This document shows positions 50,171 to 58,911 of a stretch of 64,000 nucleotides of DNA, piece after piece. Both the position numbers and the translations under genes were made by a program. The stretch lies in contig CAJTPM010000009.1 in assembly GCA_910578085.1 (NCBI GenBank), positions 62,001 through 126,000 on the forward strand. Direction: 5' to 3'. Source of the DNA: an uncultured Lachnospiraceae bacterium (GTDB lineage: Bacteria; Bacillota; Clostridia; Lachnospirales; Lachnospiraceae). The number at the start of each line of letters is the position of its first letter. Within the stretch, counting starts at the first letter, position 1. Below the pieces are notes generated by a model that did no database searches, was not told the origin of the DNA, and saw only the letters and a program-made list of their open reading frames with translations.

Positions 50171-51362
50171 AGTATATTTCAAAATCGCAAAAAAGCAACT
50201 TCGCGGTGCGGTATTTTATGTCGTCATCTTTGGCGCGCTGATGTTTATGATGAGTATGCAGACATCCGAGGAGGCCGGGGGCAGATTTCAGACACAGGCA
50301 CTGGATATCACGGTGATCGATGAGGACAAAAGTGAAGCCAGCAGGGCGCTCACGTCTTATCTGGGCGGCATACACAATCTTGTGGAACTGCCCGATACGC
50401 AGAGAGAGACTCTTTTTGACAACCTCTATTACAACTGGATCTCCTATGTTCTGGTGATACCTTTGGGGTATGAGGAGAGACTTTCCGAACTGGACACCGA
50501 CGGGCTGGTGCAGAGCAGCAAAATGGCAAACAGTGCCAGAGGATATTTTGTGGACGAACAGATCGACGAATATCTGAGCAGCGTGACGATATATCTGTCC
50601 AGCGGCTATACATTGGAGGAGGCGCTCGGGAAGACAGCAGATATTCTGGAAAAGGGGGAAGCGCCGGAAGTGCTTCAATTTGAGACGTCAGCGGGGAAAT
50701 CGGTCAATACCATGATGATATACTTTTTCCAGTATTTTCCGTATATCTTCCTGTCCGTGATGATCATGGGGATGGGGCCTGTTCTGATCGTGTTTTACAG
50801 ACGGGAGCTAAACAGCCGCATGCAGTGTTCGGCGTTAAGCAGTCTATCCGTGAATGTTCAGCTAGCAGCCGGTTGTATTGTGCATACGCTTGCCTTCTGG
50901 ATCTTGTTTATGCTGGGGGCGCTTGCGATCTATGGACCGTCTGATCTTTTTTCTGAAAAGGGACTTCTCCTGATCGGGAACAGTCTGGCCTTCCTGCCGG
51001 TGGGGACGTCGATCACACTGTTACTGGGAACAGCGGTGAGTGCAGGCGTCAGAAGAAACCTGGATAGTATTCTGAATATGGCGGCAAATGTGATCGGACT
51101 GGGGATGAGTTTTCTGTGCGGGATCTTTGTCCCCCAGTATCTGCTGGGGGATGGGGTGCTTAAGGTAGCGCACTTTCTGCCGGCTTACTGGTATGTCCGG
51201 GCAGGCAACATGATCGGCGGCCTCTCCGATGAGGTAATGTCCTATACCACGTACCGGACCTGTATCGGTATGCAGCTTTTGTTTTTTGCGGCAATTTCTG
51301 CGGTTTATCTGGCGGTTTCCGGGCAGAGGAAGTATAAGCAGGTGCAATTTTCCGGGGGGTAA
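50157..51362 (+). CDS. ABC-2 type transporter permease
   Basis: Second permease of the exporter, 401 residues, with the same one-plus-five helix layout and an extracytoplasmic domain (about 40-195). It starts inside the previous gene (14-base overlap, GGAGGAG site), showing translational coupling. The conserved helix pairs around FYRRELNSRMQCSALSSLSV and FLCGIFVPQYLLGDGVLK match ABC-2 permeases. No terminator is obvious after it. Confidence 0.93.
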   Translation: MQVFKVYFKIAKKQLRGAVFYVVIFGALMFMMSMQTSEEAGGRFQTQALDITVIDEDKSEASRALTSYLGGIHNLVELPDTQRETLFDNLYYNWISYVLVIPLGYEERLSELDTDGLVQSSKMANSARGYFVDEQIDEYLSSVTIYLSSGYTLEEALGKTADILEKGEAPEVLQFETSAGKSVNTMMIYFFQYFPYIFLSVMIMGMGPVLIVFYRRELNSRMQCSALSSLSVNVQLAAGCIVHTLAFWILFMLGALAIYGPSDLFSEKGLLLIGNSLAFLPVGTSITLLLGTAVSAGVRRNLDSILNMAANVIGLGMSFLCGIFVPQYLLGDGVLKVAHFLPAYWYVRAGNMIGGLSDEVMSYTTYRTCIGMQLLFFAAISAVYLAVSGQRKYKQVQFSGG

Positions 51363-51535
51363 GGAGAAAAACTTTTTTCAACAGACAGATTCTGCCTGTA
51401 TAAAGTGAAAGAGATAAGAGAAGGAAACAGAAACCATATTGGATGAAAAGACATATATTAAGAAAGAAGTCGATAGAATCATGTGGAACTTCCGTTTCGC
51501 TGTCTCAGTGCTCTTTGCGGGCAGAAAGGATTAAA

Positions 51536-52543
51536 ATGAAAAAAGTATTATATGAAGGACCTGATATCTCCAGGCATAACGGAAATGTAGATATCAAGAG
51601 CGTGCGGGACGCCGGTTATAAGCGGATCGGGATCCGCGCCGGATACGGCAAAAACAATGTGGATCAGAAGTATGGATCCAATGCGCTGGCGTGTCATAAT
51701 CTGGGTGTAAATGTGTTGTTATACTGGTTTTCCTATGCTTATAATGTGCCCATGGCCGCAGCGGAGGCAGAATTTGCGGTCAGTCAGGCGGCAAAGTATT
51801 GGAAGAAATGTCCGATTGCCTTTGATTTTGAGTATGACAGTGTAAATTATGCCAGAAACAATGGGGTGCGGATCACAGAGAAACTGGCCACGGACATGGC
51901 CATCGCGTTTTTGAAGGGGGTGAAGGAAGCCGGATATATCCCTGTGCTGTATACCAACAGGGATTACCTGCAAAACTATTTCGATCTGAACAGAATTACG
52001 GCGGAAACGGGCAGGGTATATGTCTGGTATGCCAGATACATAGCGGATCTGCGGGACGGAGAGGGTGACATCGATATCTGGCAGTATACCTCCACTGCGA
52101 AAATACCGGGAATCAGGGGAAACACAGACCTGAACAGGTTTTATACGGAGTTTGCCGATGATGTGGTAAAACCGGATCAGGAGAAGAAGATCAATATCAA
52201 TGTGCTGGATTTTCAGACGGCGGCTAACCTGGACGGTTTCCTTGATGCCCATGGAAACAGACTGGCGGAAGACGGGAAAGATGGACCAGGGACACAGTAT
52301 GTCCGCCGAAATATCAATCTTAAGGCAAAAAAATCCGGAAAATCTTTTGTGACGGGCTCTCATGGGCATGTGGTTAAATGGTGGCAGCGCCGGTGCAACG
52401 AAATACTTGGCTGGCATCAGGAGATAGACGGCAGATACGGAGAAAGATCCAGGGCCGATACCATTGCGCTGCAGAAACGGCTGAATCTGAAGGCGGATGG
52501 TATCGCGGGGTATAACAGTATTCAGGCGGCGTTTTATCACTAA
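51536..52543 (+). CDS. GH25 lysozyme with C-terminal peptidoglycan-binding domain (endolysin-like)
   Basis: N,O-diacetylmuramidase of 335 residues. The ATG at 51536 follows AAAGGA by 5 bases; the longer frame from 51443 has no site. GH25 motifs are GPDISRHNGNVD with catalytic Asp10, IAFDFEYDS with the Asp/Glu pair near 98-100, and DIDIWQYTS. A linker (about 210-260) leads to a peptidoglycan-binding domain with VVKWWQRRCNEILGW and ALQKRLNLKADGIAGYNSIQ. There is no signal peptide, which is typical of phage endolysins. It lies directly beside tRNA-Pro, a common integration site. Confidence 0.92.
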   Translation: MKKVLYEGPDISRHNGNVDIKSVRDAGYKRIGIRAGYGKNNVDQKYGSNALACHNLGVNVLLYWFSYAYNVPMAAAEAEFAVSQAAKYWKKCPIAFDFEYDSVNYARNNGVRITEKLATDMAIAFLKGVKEAGYIPVLYTNRDYLQNYFDLNRITAETGRVYVWYARYIADLRDGEGDIDIWQYTSTAKIPGIRGNTDLNRFYTEFADDVVKPDQEKKININVLDFQTAANLDGFLDAHGNRLAEDGKDGPGTQYVRRNINLKAKKSGKSFVTGSHGHVVKWWQRRCNEILGWHQEIDGRYGERSRADTIALQKRLNLKADGIAGYNSIQAAFYH

Positions 52544-52548
52544 GACAC

Positions 52549-52592
52549 AAAAAGAAACCAGAAAGCTTATGAAAGCTTTTTGGTTTCTTTTT
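52549..52592 (+). terminator. Terminator after the GH25 gene
   Basis: Arms from 52549-52560 and 52581-52592 form a 12-bp outer stem (AAAAAGAAACCA with its complement), extended by AAAGCTT/AAGCTTT, ending in T5. Confidence 0.9.
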
Positions 52593-52595
52593 AAG

Positions 52596-52669
52596 TCGGC
52601 GCGACAGGATTTGAACCTGCGACCTCTGCGTCCCGAACGCAGCGCTCTACCAAGCTGAGCCACGCGCCG
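52596..52669 (-). tRNA. tRNA-Pro (anticodon CGG)
   Basis: Minus-strand cloverleaf with acceptor CGGCGCG/CGCGCCG (52669-52663 with 52603-52597), D-arm GGCTCAGCTTGGTAGAGC, anticodon arm CTGCG-TTCGGGA-CGCAG and T-arm with GGTTCAAATCC. The anticodon is CGG (codon CCG). CCA is not encoded. Confidence 0.97.
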
Positions 52670-52747
52670 ATACTTCTTATCTGTGCAGTCTGGAACCTCT
52701 GCCTAAAATCTCAAGACACAAAAATCACTGCATTTGCGACAACTATG

Positions 52748-52777
52748 ATCATACCCTATTTGAGGGGTGGTTGTCAA
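52748..52777 (-). promoter_or_regulatory. tRNA-Pro promoter
   Basis: On the minus strand TTGACA (52777-52772), 18 bases, TATGAT (52753-52748), about 80 bases before the tRNA 5' end. Confidence 0.75.
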
Positions 52778-52884
52778 GCATGAATTTTGCGCGTTTTTGG
52801 ACCTGAAGGATTTCATAAAATTTTTCAAACAGCCTCATTGCACAGATGGTCAAAACAGGTTATGCTGATACAGGAGGGATGAAG

Positions 52885-53682
52885 ATGGAATACACAAGAG
52901 TAAAGATAAGAGAACTTCTCGAGGAGATGGCGGAACCGGATTACGCGAAATTTTCCGGCGCCCTTCTCGGGCGGGAGGCAGTGATGCTTGGGGTGCGGCT
53001 GCCGAAAATACGGGAACTGGCAAAAAAGATCGCGAAGGCGGACGGCCTGGAATATCTGGACAGCATGCTGTCCGGAGATAAGGCGGAAAAAAAGACGGAA
53101 GGGGCAGAGGGCATAAACGCAAAAGAGCCGGCTGTCTGCGATTCCAGGGATGGGATTCTATACATGGAGGAACTGATGCTCTACGGCATGGTGATCGGCT
53201 GTATGAAGGAAAAACTGGAAGTGCTGTTCCCCTATATTGAACGGTATGTGACACGGATCGATAACTGGTCTCTGTGCGACAGTTTCTGCGCCGGCTTAAA
53301 GCAGACAAAGAAACAGCCGGAACTGATGTGGGAGTTTCTGCAGCCTTATCTCAAGTCGGATAAGGAATTTGATCTGCGCTTCGGTGTTGTGATGCTGATG
53401 GATTTTTATGTGACGCCGGAATATGTGGAAAAACTGTTGCAGATCTTTGACAGCATTGATCATGAGGGGTATTATGTAAAGATGGCGGTGGCCTGGGCAC
53501 TCTCGGTCTGTCTTGTGAAACAGTGGGATAAAAGTTTTGCCTATATGGGTTCTTCTGAGAATCATCTGGATGCGTTTACTTACTCGAAAACCGTGCAGAA
53601 GTGCCGGGAAAGCTACAGACTGACGGCGGAGCAGAAGGAGAGCCTGACAGCGCTGAAAGAAAAACGGGTGCAGAAGAAGTAA
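52885..53682 (+). CDS. DNA alkylation repair protein, AlkD-like
   Basis: HEAT-like repeat DNA glycosylase that excises alkylated bases, 265 residues. ATG 52885 is preferred because AGGAGG ends 7 bases before it; ATG 52879 is too close. The start YAKFSGALLGREAVMLGVRL carries the AlkD-type LG...LR motif. Helical repeats run to the end, with NWSLCDSFCAGLK, FDLRFGVVMLMDFYV and YYVKMAVAWALSVCLVK. A charged ~35-residue insert (about 68-100) breaks the first part. Transcribed alone. Confidence 0.9.
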   Translation: MEYTRVKIRELLEEMAEPDYAKFSGALLGREAVMLGVRLPKIRELAKKIAKADGLEYLDSMLSGDKAEKKTEGAEGINAKEPAVCDSRDGILYMEELMLYGMVIGCMKEKLEVLFPYIERYVTRIDNWSLCDSFCAGLKQTKKQPELMWEFLQPYLKSDKEFDLRFGVVMLMDFYVTPEYVEKLLQIFDSIDHEGYYVKMAVAWALSVCLVKQWDKSFAYMGSSENHLDAFTYSKTVQKCRESYRLTAEQKESLTALKEKRVQKK

Positions 53683-53805
53683 AGAGGATGACAGAAAAGT
53701 ATGTCAGACGTCTGTGCCGAAACAGATGAAATGGCAGGTGGCTGATAAGACGGCTTGTTGTAGAATAGTATGTGACAGAAATAAGCAGAGTCGAAAAGAG
53801 GGAAA

Positions 53806-55062
53806 ATGAAAAAGCAGGAGATAAATATAACAGCGATAAAGCAGAACACAGATCTCGCCTGCGGTGCGACGGCAGTTTTAAAAAAGGGCGAGGGGCGCAG
53901 TTTAAAAGCGGGCGGTTTGTGGGTCTATGACAATGAGATCGCCGAAGTAAAGGGAAATTTTGAGGAAGGCGCTGTTCTTTCTGTAGAAGATTTCGACGGA
54001 TTTTTCATGGGCTACGGTTTTATCAACAGCGCCTCAAAGATCCGGATCCGCATGCTCTCCCGCAGAAGGGAAGACAGGATCACCCCCGCCTTTCTGGAAA
54101 AGCGGGTGCGGGACTGCTGGGAGTACCGGAAGGCCGTGATCGACACCGCCAGCTGCCGCCTGATCTTCGGGGAGGCGGATTTTCTGCCGGGACTTGTGGT
54201 AGATAAATTTTCGGATGTGTTGGTAGTGGAGTCTCTGGCTTTTGGGATCGACAGATTAAAGCCGCTTCTGTTGGAAAGCCTGAAAAAAGTGCTGGCGCAG
54301 GACGGGATCTTTATCCGTGGCGTCTATGAGCGCAGTGATGCCAAAGTGCGGCTGCAGGAGGGGATGGAGCGCTTTAAAGGGTTTATCGGGGAGCCCTTCG
54401 ACACAAAGGTGGAGATTACAGAGAATGGTGTTCGCTATCAGGTGGATGTGAAGGACGGACAGAAGACAGGATTTTTCCTGGACCAGAAAAACAATCGGGC
54501 GGCGATTCAAAAGCTCTGTGCCGGAAAAAAAGTGCTGGACTGTTTTACGCATACAGGCTCTTTCGCCCTAAACGCAGGGATAGCAGGGGCAAGATCAGTG
54601 CTTGGGGTGGATGCTTCCGAGTTGGGGATCGCTCAGGCCAGGGAGAATGCAAAGTTAAATGGACTGGCGGACAGGGTAACGTTTACCTGTGCGGATGTGT
54701 TTGAGCTGTTACCGGAACTTGAGAAAAAGGGCGAGCGCTACGATGTGGTGATCCTGGATCCGCCCGCTTTCACAAAGTCCAGACAGGCGACGAAGAATGC
54801 CGTAAAAGGATATCGGGAAATCAACCTGCGGGGCATGAAGTTAGTGAAGGACGGCGGTTTTCTGGCAACCTGTTCCTGCTCTCATTTCATGGAACAGGAG
54901 CTGTTTGGGAAGACTATAAAGGAGGCGGCAAGAGGGGCCCACAGACGTCTGCGGCAGGTGGAATTTCACACCCAGGCCCCGGATCATCCGATCCTGTGGG
55001 CAGCGGAGGAGTCTTATTATCTGAAGTTCTATATCTTCCAGGTGATAGAGGAGCGACTGTGA
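53806..55062 (+). CDS. Class I SAM-dependent rRNA methyltransferase, RlmI-like
   Basis: Probable 23S rRNA m5C methyltransferase, 418 residues. A PUA domain (about 25-100, GRSLKAGGLWVYDNEIAEV) is followed by the methyltransferase with motif I VLDCFTHTGSFALNAG, motif II LGVDASELGIAQ and motif IV VILDPPAFTKSR, and a late CSCSHFM with the catalytic Cys region. A full-length RlmI-type layout. The weak leader of 123 bases from the AlkD-like gene suggests its own promoter. Confidence 0.92.
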   Translation: MKKQEINITAIKQNTDLACGATAVLKKGEGRSLKAGGLWVYDNEIAEVKGNFEEGAVLSVEDFDGFFMGYGFINSASKIRIRMLSRRREDRITPAFLEKRVRDCWEYRKAVIDTASCRLIFGEADFLPGLVVDKFSDVLVVESLAFGIDRLKPLLLESLKKVLAQDGIFIRGVYERSDAKVRLQEGMERFKGFIGEPFDTKVEITENGVRYQVDVKDGQKTGFFLDQKNNRAAIQKLCAGKKVLDCFTHTGSFALNAGIAGARSVLGVDASELGIAQARENAKLNGLADRVTFTCADVFELLPELEKKGERYDVVILDPPAFTKSRQATKNAVKGYREINLRGMKLVKDGGFLATCSCSHFMEQELFGKTIKEAARGAHRRLRQVEFHTQAPDHPILWAAEESYYLKFYIFQVIEERL

Positions 55063-55180
55063 CATAAAATCTGAGAGCTGTCTGTTCCGCTTCGTGCGTA
55101 TCTGTAGCAGATGCGGGAAGAGATTGCGCCTGGATTTACAGGAATGCTATATTGTAAAAACAAAAGACGGGAGAGAGAAT

Positions 55181-56053
55181 ATGCGCTTAAACAGTATGTG
55201 CATCCGCTGCCTGGTGGATAAACAGGAGGCGGGGATCGCAAAGTTTAAAGATGAGGAGAAAAATACCGCTTATATGAAAGAGATCGCAAAGATCATCGGC
55301 GAGAGCGATGACGAGGCGAGTTCTGCCTATCTGGTATACTTATTTAATCAGGTGTACAGGCGGTATTTCGGCGAGGTGAAGGATTATTCGGAGATTAAGA
55401 AAGAATATAACAGCTATGTACTGGCGATGGAGGATGAGCTGTATCAGGAGATCGGCGAGGCAAAGGATCCATTGGCGCAGTCCATCGTCTATGCGCGCAT
55501 CGGTAATTACATTGATTTTGGAGCGATGCAGCATGTGGAGAGGGCGGAATTTCTGGAATTGTTTCAGGAAAAAGAAAAAAATCTCCTGGATCAGAGTGTT
55601 TATGAAGACTTTTTGAAAGACTGCCAGAAGGGGAAGAATTTCCTGCTGTTGGCGGATAACTGCGGGGAGATTGTATTGGACAAGCTGTTTTTACGGGAAC
55701 TTAAGAAGCGTTTTCCTCACCTGATATTGTCTGTCATGGTGCGGGGGGAGGAAGTTTTAAATGATGTGACGATAAAAGACGCTGAGGAGACCGGTATCTG
55801 TACGGTGGCAAAAGTCGTTTCCAACGGGAACGGCGTGGGCGGCACCGTGGTGGATATGCTGTCTGAGGAGGCGAGACAGGTTCTTGACCAGGCGGATGTT
55901 ATGCTGGCCAAGGGACAGGCAAATTTTGAGACGCTGCACGGCTGCGGCAGGAATATCTACTATTCTTTCCTCTGTAAATGCGACTGGTTTTCGGGGCGGT
56001 TCGGCGTAGAGAAGTATACCGGGATGTTTTTGCGGGAGCGGGACTGCGTCTGA
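55181..56053 (+). CDS. DUF89/ARMT1-like protein
   Basis: Metal-dependent phosphatase-fold protein of 290 residues. ATG 55181 lies 6 bases after GGGAGAGAG and gives MRLNSMCIRCLVDKQE, the canonical start with its Cys pair. Later LLLADNCGEIVLDKLFLREL holds the metal-binding Asp-Asn of DUF89 enzymes, and VMLAKGQANFETLHG the conserved Gly-Gln-Asn region. In other organisms such proteins dephosphorylate sugar-phosphate metabolites as damage control; the substrate here is unknown. The gene follows the RlmI-like one after 118 bases. Confidence 0.88.
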   Translation: MRLNSMCIRCLVDKQEAGIAKFKDEEKNTAYMKEIAKIIGESDDEASSAYLVYLFNQVYRRYFGEVKDYSEIKKEYNSYVLAMEDELYQEIGEAKDPLAQSIVYARIGNYIDFGAMQHVERAEFLELFQEKEKNLLDQSVYEDFLKDCQKGKNFLLLADNCGEIVLDKLFLRELKKRFPHLILSVMVRGEEVLNDVTIKDAEETGICTVAKVVSNGNGVGGTVVDMLSEEARQVLDQADVMLAKGQANFETLHGCGRNIYYSFLCKCDWFSGRFGVEKYTGMFLRERDCV

Positions 56054-56149
56054 ACGGGGAAGCCGGAATTTTTAGAAAAATGTGAGGACTGGTTGGAATC
56101 AGCGCGGTAACGTGGTAAAATAGTAAAAAACAGTGAAAGAGGTGGAAAG

Positions 56150-56413
56150 ATGTTTATTATATGGGGATTCAGAGATTTGGATACGGATCTGGGGACGGTG
56201 GACTATCTGCACTGCAACAGATGCAATAATGACAGCAACTGGCGGCTGCAGAGGACGACATCCTGGTTTACGCTGTTCTTTATTCCGGTGATACCGTACC
56301 GCAGGGAGTATTATGTGTACTGCCCGATCTGCCACTGGACGACGGAGGTGCCGAAAGAAGAAGCGAAACGGATTATGGAAAAACGCAAGGGGCTGGCACT
56401 ACAGCAAAAATGA
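56150..56413 (+). CDS. Small zinc-ribbon protein
   Basis: 87-residue protein starting at ATG 56150 after GAGGTGG. Two CxxC pairs (CNRCNND and CPICHW, about residues 22-25 and 58-61) flank a hydrophobic strand-rich segment SWFTLFFIPVIPYRREYYVY, the zinc-ribbon 15-like family known from small Firmicutes proteins. The role is unknown. It ends in a basic Lys/Glu helix. Confidence 0.85.
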   Translation: MFIIWGFRDLDTDLGTVDYLHCNRCNNDSNWRLQRTTSWFTLFFIPVIPYRREYYVYCPICHWTTEVPKEEAKRIMEKRKGLALQQK

Positions 56414-56574
56414 GCTGCTATGTATTGTCCGGGATTTCGGTACAACGGTTACGATTTTATACATAAAATACATACTTTATCTGGACAAATGACAAAGGTT
56501 ATACTAAGATAAAAAGAAAAAATAAACTGCTCCCCGAGGATGAGGAACAGACAGCCGCAAAGGAGGAGAAAGTT

Positions 56575-57600
56575 ATGGAAAAAAAACAGCTTGACTGGTC
56601 AAATCTTGGTTTCGGTTATATGGAGACAGATGCAAGGTTTGTTTCCACCTACAAAAACGGAAGCTGGGACGACGGCGGGATTGTCACGGACGCCAATATT
56701 ACGCTGAATGAATGTGCGGGTGTTTTTCAGTATGCACAGACGATCTTTGAGGGCCTGAAAGCATACACGACACAGGATGGACATATCGTATGCTTCCGCC
56801 CGGACTTAAACGCAGCGAGAATGGCGGATTCCGCAAAAAGACTGGAGATGCCTGTATTTCCGGAAGATAAATTTGTGGATGCGGTGGTGGAGACGGTGAA
56901 GGCAAACGCCGCTTATGTACCGCCCTTCGGTTCCGGCGCAACGCTCTATATCCGCCCCTACATGATGGGAATTAACCCGGTGATCGGTGTGAAACCGGCA
57001 GATGAGTATATGTTCCGGATCTTTGTAACGCCGGTGGGACCTTATTTTAAAGGCGGCGCAAAACCCCTGACGATCAAGGTCAGCGATTTTGACAGAGCTG
57101 CGCCTCATGGCACGGGCCATATCAAGGCTGGACTGAACTATGCGATGAGCCTGCACGCCATCGTGACGGCGCACGATGAAGGATTTGCGGAAAATATGTA
57201 TCTGGATCCGCAGACAAGAACAAAGGTGGAAGAGACAGGAGGCGCAAACTTTATCTTTATTACAAAGGATGGAAAGCTTGTGACGCCGAAGTCGGACAGC
57301 ATTCTGCCCTCCATTACAAGACGCTCTCTTGTATACGTGGCGAAGCATTACCTGAATATAGAAGTGGAAGAAAGAGAAGTATTTTTAGATGAGGTAAAAG
57401 ATTTTGCAGAGTGCGGTCTCTGCGGTACGGCGGCGGTGATCTCTCCGGTAGGTAAGATCGTGGATCACGGGAAGGAGATCTGCCTGGCAAGCGGCATGGA
57501 TGAGATGGGACCGACGACAAAGAAACTCTATGATACGCTGACGGGGATCCAGATGGGTAAGATGGAGGCGCCGAAGGGATGGATCAAAACGATCCTGTAA
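56575..57600 (+). CDS. ilvE: Branched-chain amino-acid aminotransferase
   Basis: PLP enzyme (class IV) transaminating leucine, isoleucine and valine with 2-oxoglutarate, 341 residues. The start SNLGFGYMETDARFV and the YAQTIFEGLKAY motif are typical of the group II BCAT. The PLP Lys is Lys184 in GHIKAGLNYAMS. EETGGANFIFI and SILPSITRRSL bind the cofactor. GGAGGAG lies 7 bases before the ATG. It stands alone, ending at the terminator 57614-57645. Confidence 0.96.
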   Translation: MEKKQLDWSNLGFGYMETDARFVSTYKNGSWDDGGIVTDANITLNECAGVFQYAQTIFEGLKAYTTQDGHIVCFRPDLNAARMADSAKRLEMPVFPEDKFVDAVVETVKANAAYVPPFGSGATLYIRPYMMGINPVIGVKPADEYMFRIFVTPVGPYFKGGAKPLTIKVSDFDRAAPHGTGHIKAGLNYAMSLHAIVTAHDEGFAENMYLDPQTRTKVEETGGANFIFITKDGKLVTPKSDSILPSITRRSLVYVAKHYLNIEVEEREVFLDEVKDFAECGLCGTAAVISPVGKIVDHGKEICLASGMDEMGPTTKKLYDTLTGIQMGKMEAPKGWIKTIL

Positions 57601-57613
57601 GGTAAGATGTTCA

Positions 57614-57645
57614 AAACGGGATAATGGGAGACGGTTATCCCGTTT
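57614..57645 (+). terminator. Terminator after ilvE
   Basis: Perfect 11-bp stem (57614-57624 with 57635-57645), 10-nt loop; only TTT follows, so strength is moderate and read-through into the small gene at 57666 is possible. Confidence 0.65.
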
Positions 57646-57665
57646 AGTGATGCAGGAAAAGAGGT

Positions 57666-57887
57666 ATGCCGGCTGTGGATGAACAGGAAAAAATGATAGA
57701 GGAAGTTCTGCGGCATCTGGATCATGAAATGGAGTCAGGCGCATTAAAAATGAGCGTGAATTTCAATGAGCTGCAGGAGGAGGAGAAACTGGTGGACCAT
57801 AAATGCTGTCATATGTATGGCAGACCTGTGAATGAGGTTGTGGGATTTTTAGATATGTACTCGGATTCTTCCATGGAAAAGGATTAA
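57666..57887 (+). CDS. Small acidic protein of unknown function
   Basis: 73-residue frame from ATG 57666 with AAAAGAGG three bases upstream. Helical N-terminus (MPAVDEQEKMIEEVLRHLD), a middle section ending in LVDHKCCHMYGRPVNEVV with two adjacent Cys, and an acidic tail. No family recognised. The codon pattern and ribosome site favour a real gene; a chance frame is still possible. Confidence 0.55.
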   Translation: MPAVDEQEKMIEEVLRHLDHEMESGALKMSVNFNELQEEEKLVDHKCCHMYGRPVNEVVGFLDMYSDSSMEKD

Positions 57888-57912
57888 GTGCAAAGTAAGC
57901 GGTATGGCTGGC

Positions 57913-58818
57913 TTAAAGCTCTTTTTTCAGGGATCCGGGCGTATTTCCAAACATACGGTAGTAGGAGCGCGTAAAGGTGGAGTAGTGCTGAAAACCGGAG
58001 GAATAGCAGGCTTCGGTTAATGGCATGCCGTGCTGGATTTTGTCTCTTGCAGAAAATAGACGCTTTGCATTGATGTATTTTCCGATGCTGTAGCCTGTCT
58101 CCTGCTTGAAAATATGCATGAGATAGCGACGGCTGATAAAAAACTGTTTCGAAAGCGTCTCGATGGAGAGATCACTGTTCAGGTGTTCATTGATATAATG
58201 AAGTACTTCGGTGATTTTCCGGTTGGAGGAACCGGTCTCAATGTAGCGGAATGAATCAGTTAAAAAACTTCTGTTGAGTTCAATGAGAAGTTGAACAAAC
58301 AGGCAGCGGCTATACAGTTCTGCTGCATATTGATGATCGGAAAGGGAGGCTTCCAGCTTTTCACAGAGCCTGAACAGTCTGGGAACAGAAGAAGAAGAAG
58401 TACGCAGCACCGGGCAGAGCTCTGTGTTTTCCGACTGTTTCCGGAAACAGGTTTCCAAGGAAAAATCTTCCGAGATAAAGGAAGTTAAAAGTTCCGGTGA
58501 AACATAGAGGATGATCCGCTCATAGGGGGCGGTGGATCGTATCACGGGCCTGTGTACTTCACCTGCAGCGATCAGGACAATGTCGGAAGGCTCCAGGCGA
58601 TAAGTGATCCCCTCAATGAAATAGTCAACATCCCCGGAAAGAAAGAACATGATTTTATAGAAATCGTGGTAATGACATTCATAGTTTTTCATTTCATGGT
58701 CTGTTAAGTGAAAGAGTTTAAAAGGCTCGTTCAGATATCCGGTTTTCTCGTAATCTGTGTTTACCATGGGAAGGACCGTATCCTTTCTGGGGCCGTGCGG
58801 GATGCTTGGCTTTGTCAT
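57913..58818 (-). CDS. AraC-family transcriptional regulator with cupin domain
   Basis: Activator of 301 residues. The N-terminal cupin-like sensor (about 30-130) has YHDFYKIMFFLSGDVDYFIE, typical of sugar-sensing AraC proteins. Two HTH segments follow at the C-terminus: IETLSKQFFISRRYLMHIFK and ACYSSGFQHYSTFTRSYYRM with the family signature. Effector and targets unknown. A perfect 13-bp inverted repeat lies 17-54 bases upstream of the start and may be its own operator. Confidence 0.94.
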   Translation of the reverse strand: MTKPSIPHGPRKDTVLPMVNTDYEKTGYLNEPFKLFHLTDHEMKNYECHYHDFYKIMFFLSGDVDYFIEGITYRLEPSDIVLIAAGEVHRPVIRSTAPYERIILYVSPELLTSFISEDFSLETCFRKQSENTELCPVLRTSSSSVPRLFRLCEKLEASLSDHQYAAELYSRCLFVQLLIELNRSFLTDSFRYIETGSSNRKITEVLHYINEHLNSDLSIETLSKQFFISRRYLMHIFKQETGYSIGKYINAKRLFSARDKIQHGMPLTEACYSSGFQHYSTFTRSYYRMFGNTPGSLKKEL

Positions 58819-58834
58819 TGATGGCTGTTATAAC

Positions 58835-58872
58835 AAATTCCCGATACGGAAATTATTCGGTATCGGGAATTT
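58835..58872 (-). promoter_or_regulatory. Perfect 13-bp inverted repeat upstream of the AraC gene
   Basis: AAATTCCCGATAC (58835-58847) and its exact complement (58860-58872) with a 12-base centre. Either the terminator of the 58912 gene (a T-run is lacking) or an operator of the AraC gene. Confidence 0.7.
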
Positions 58873-58911
58873 ATAAATATCTTTTAATATGTATGTTCTG
58901 CCTGAAAAGTA

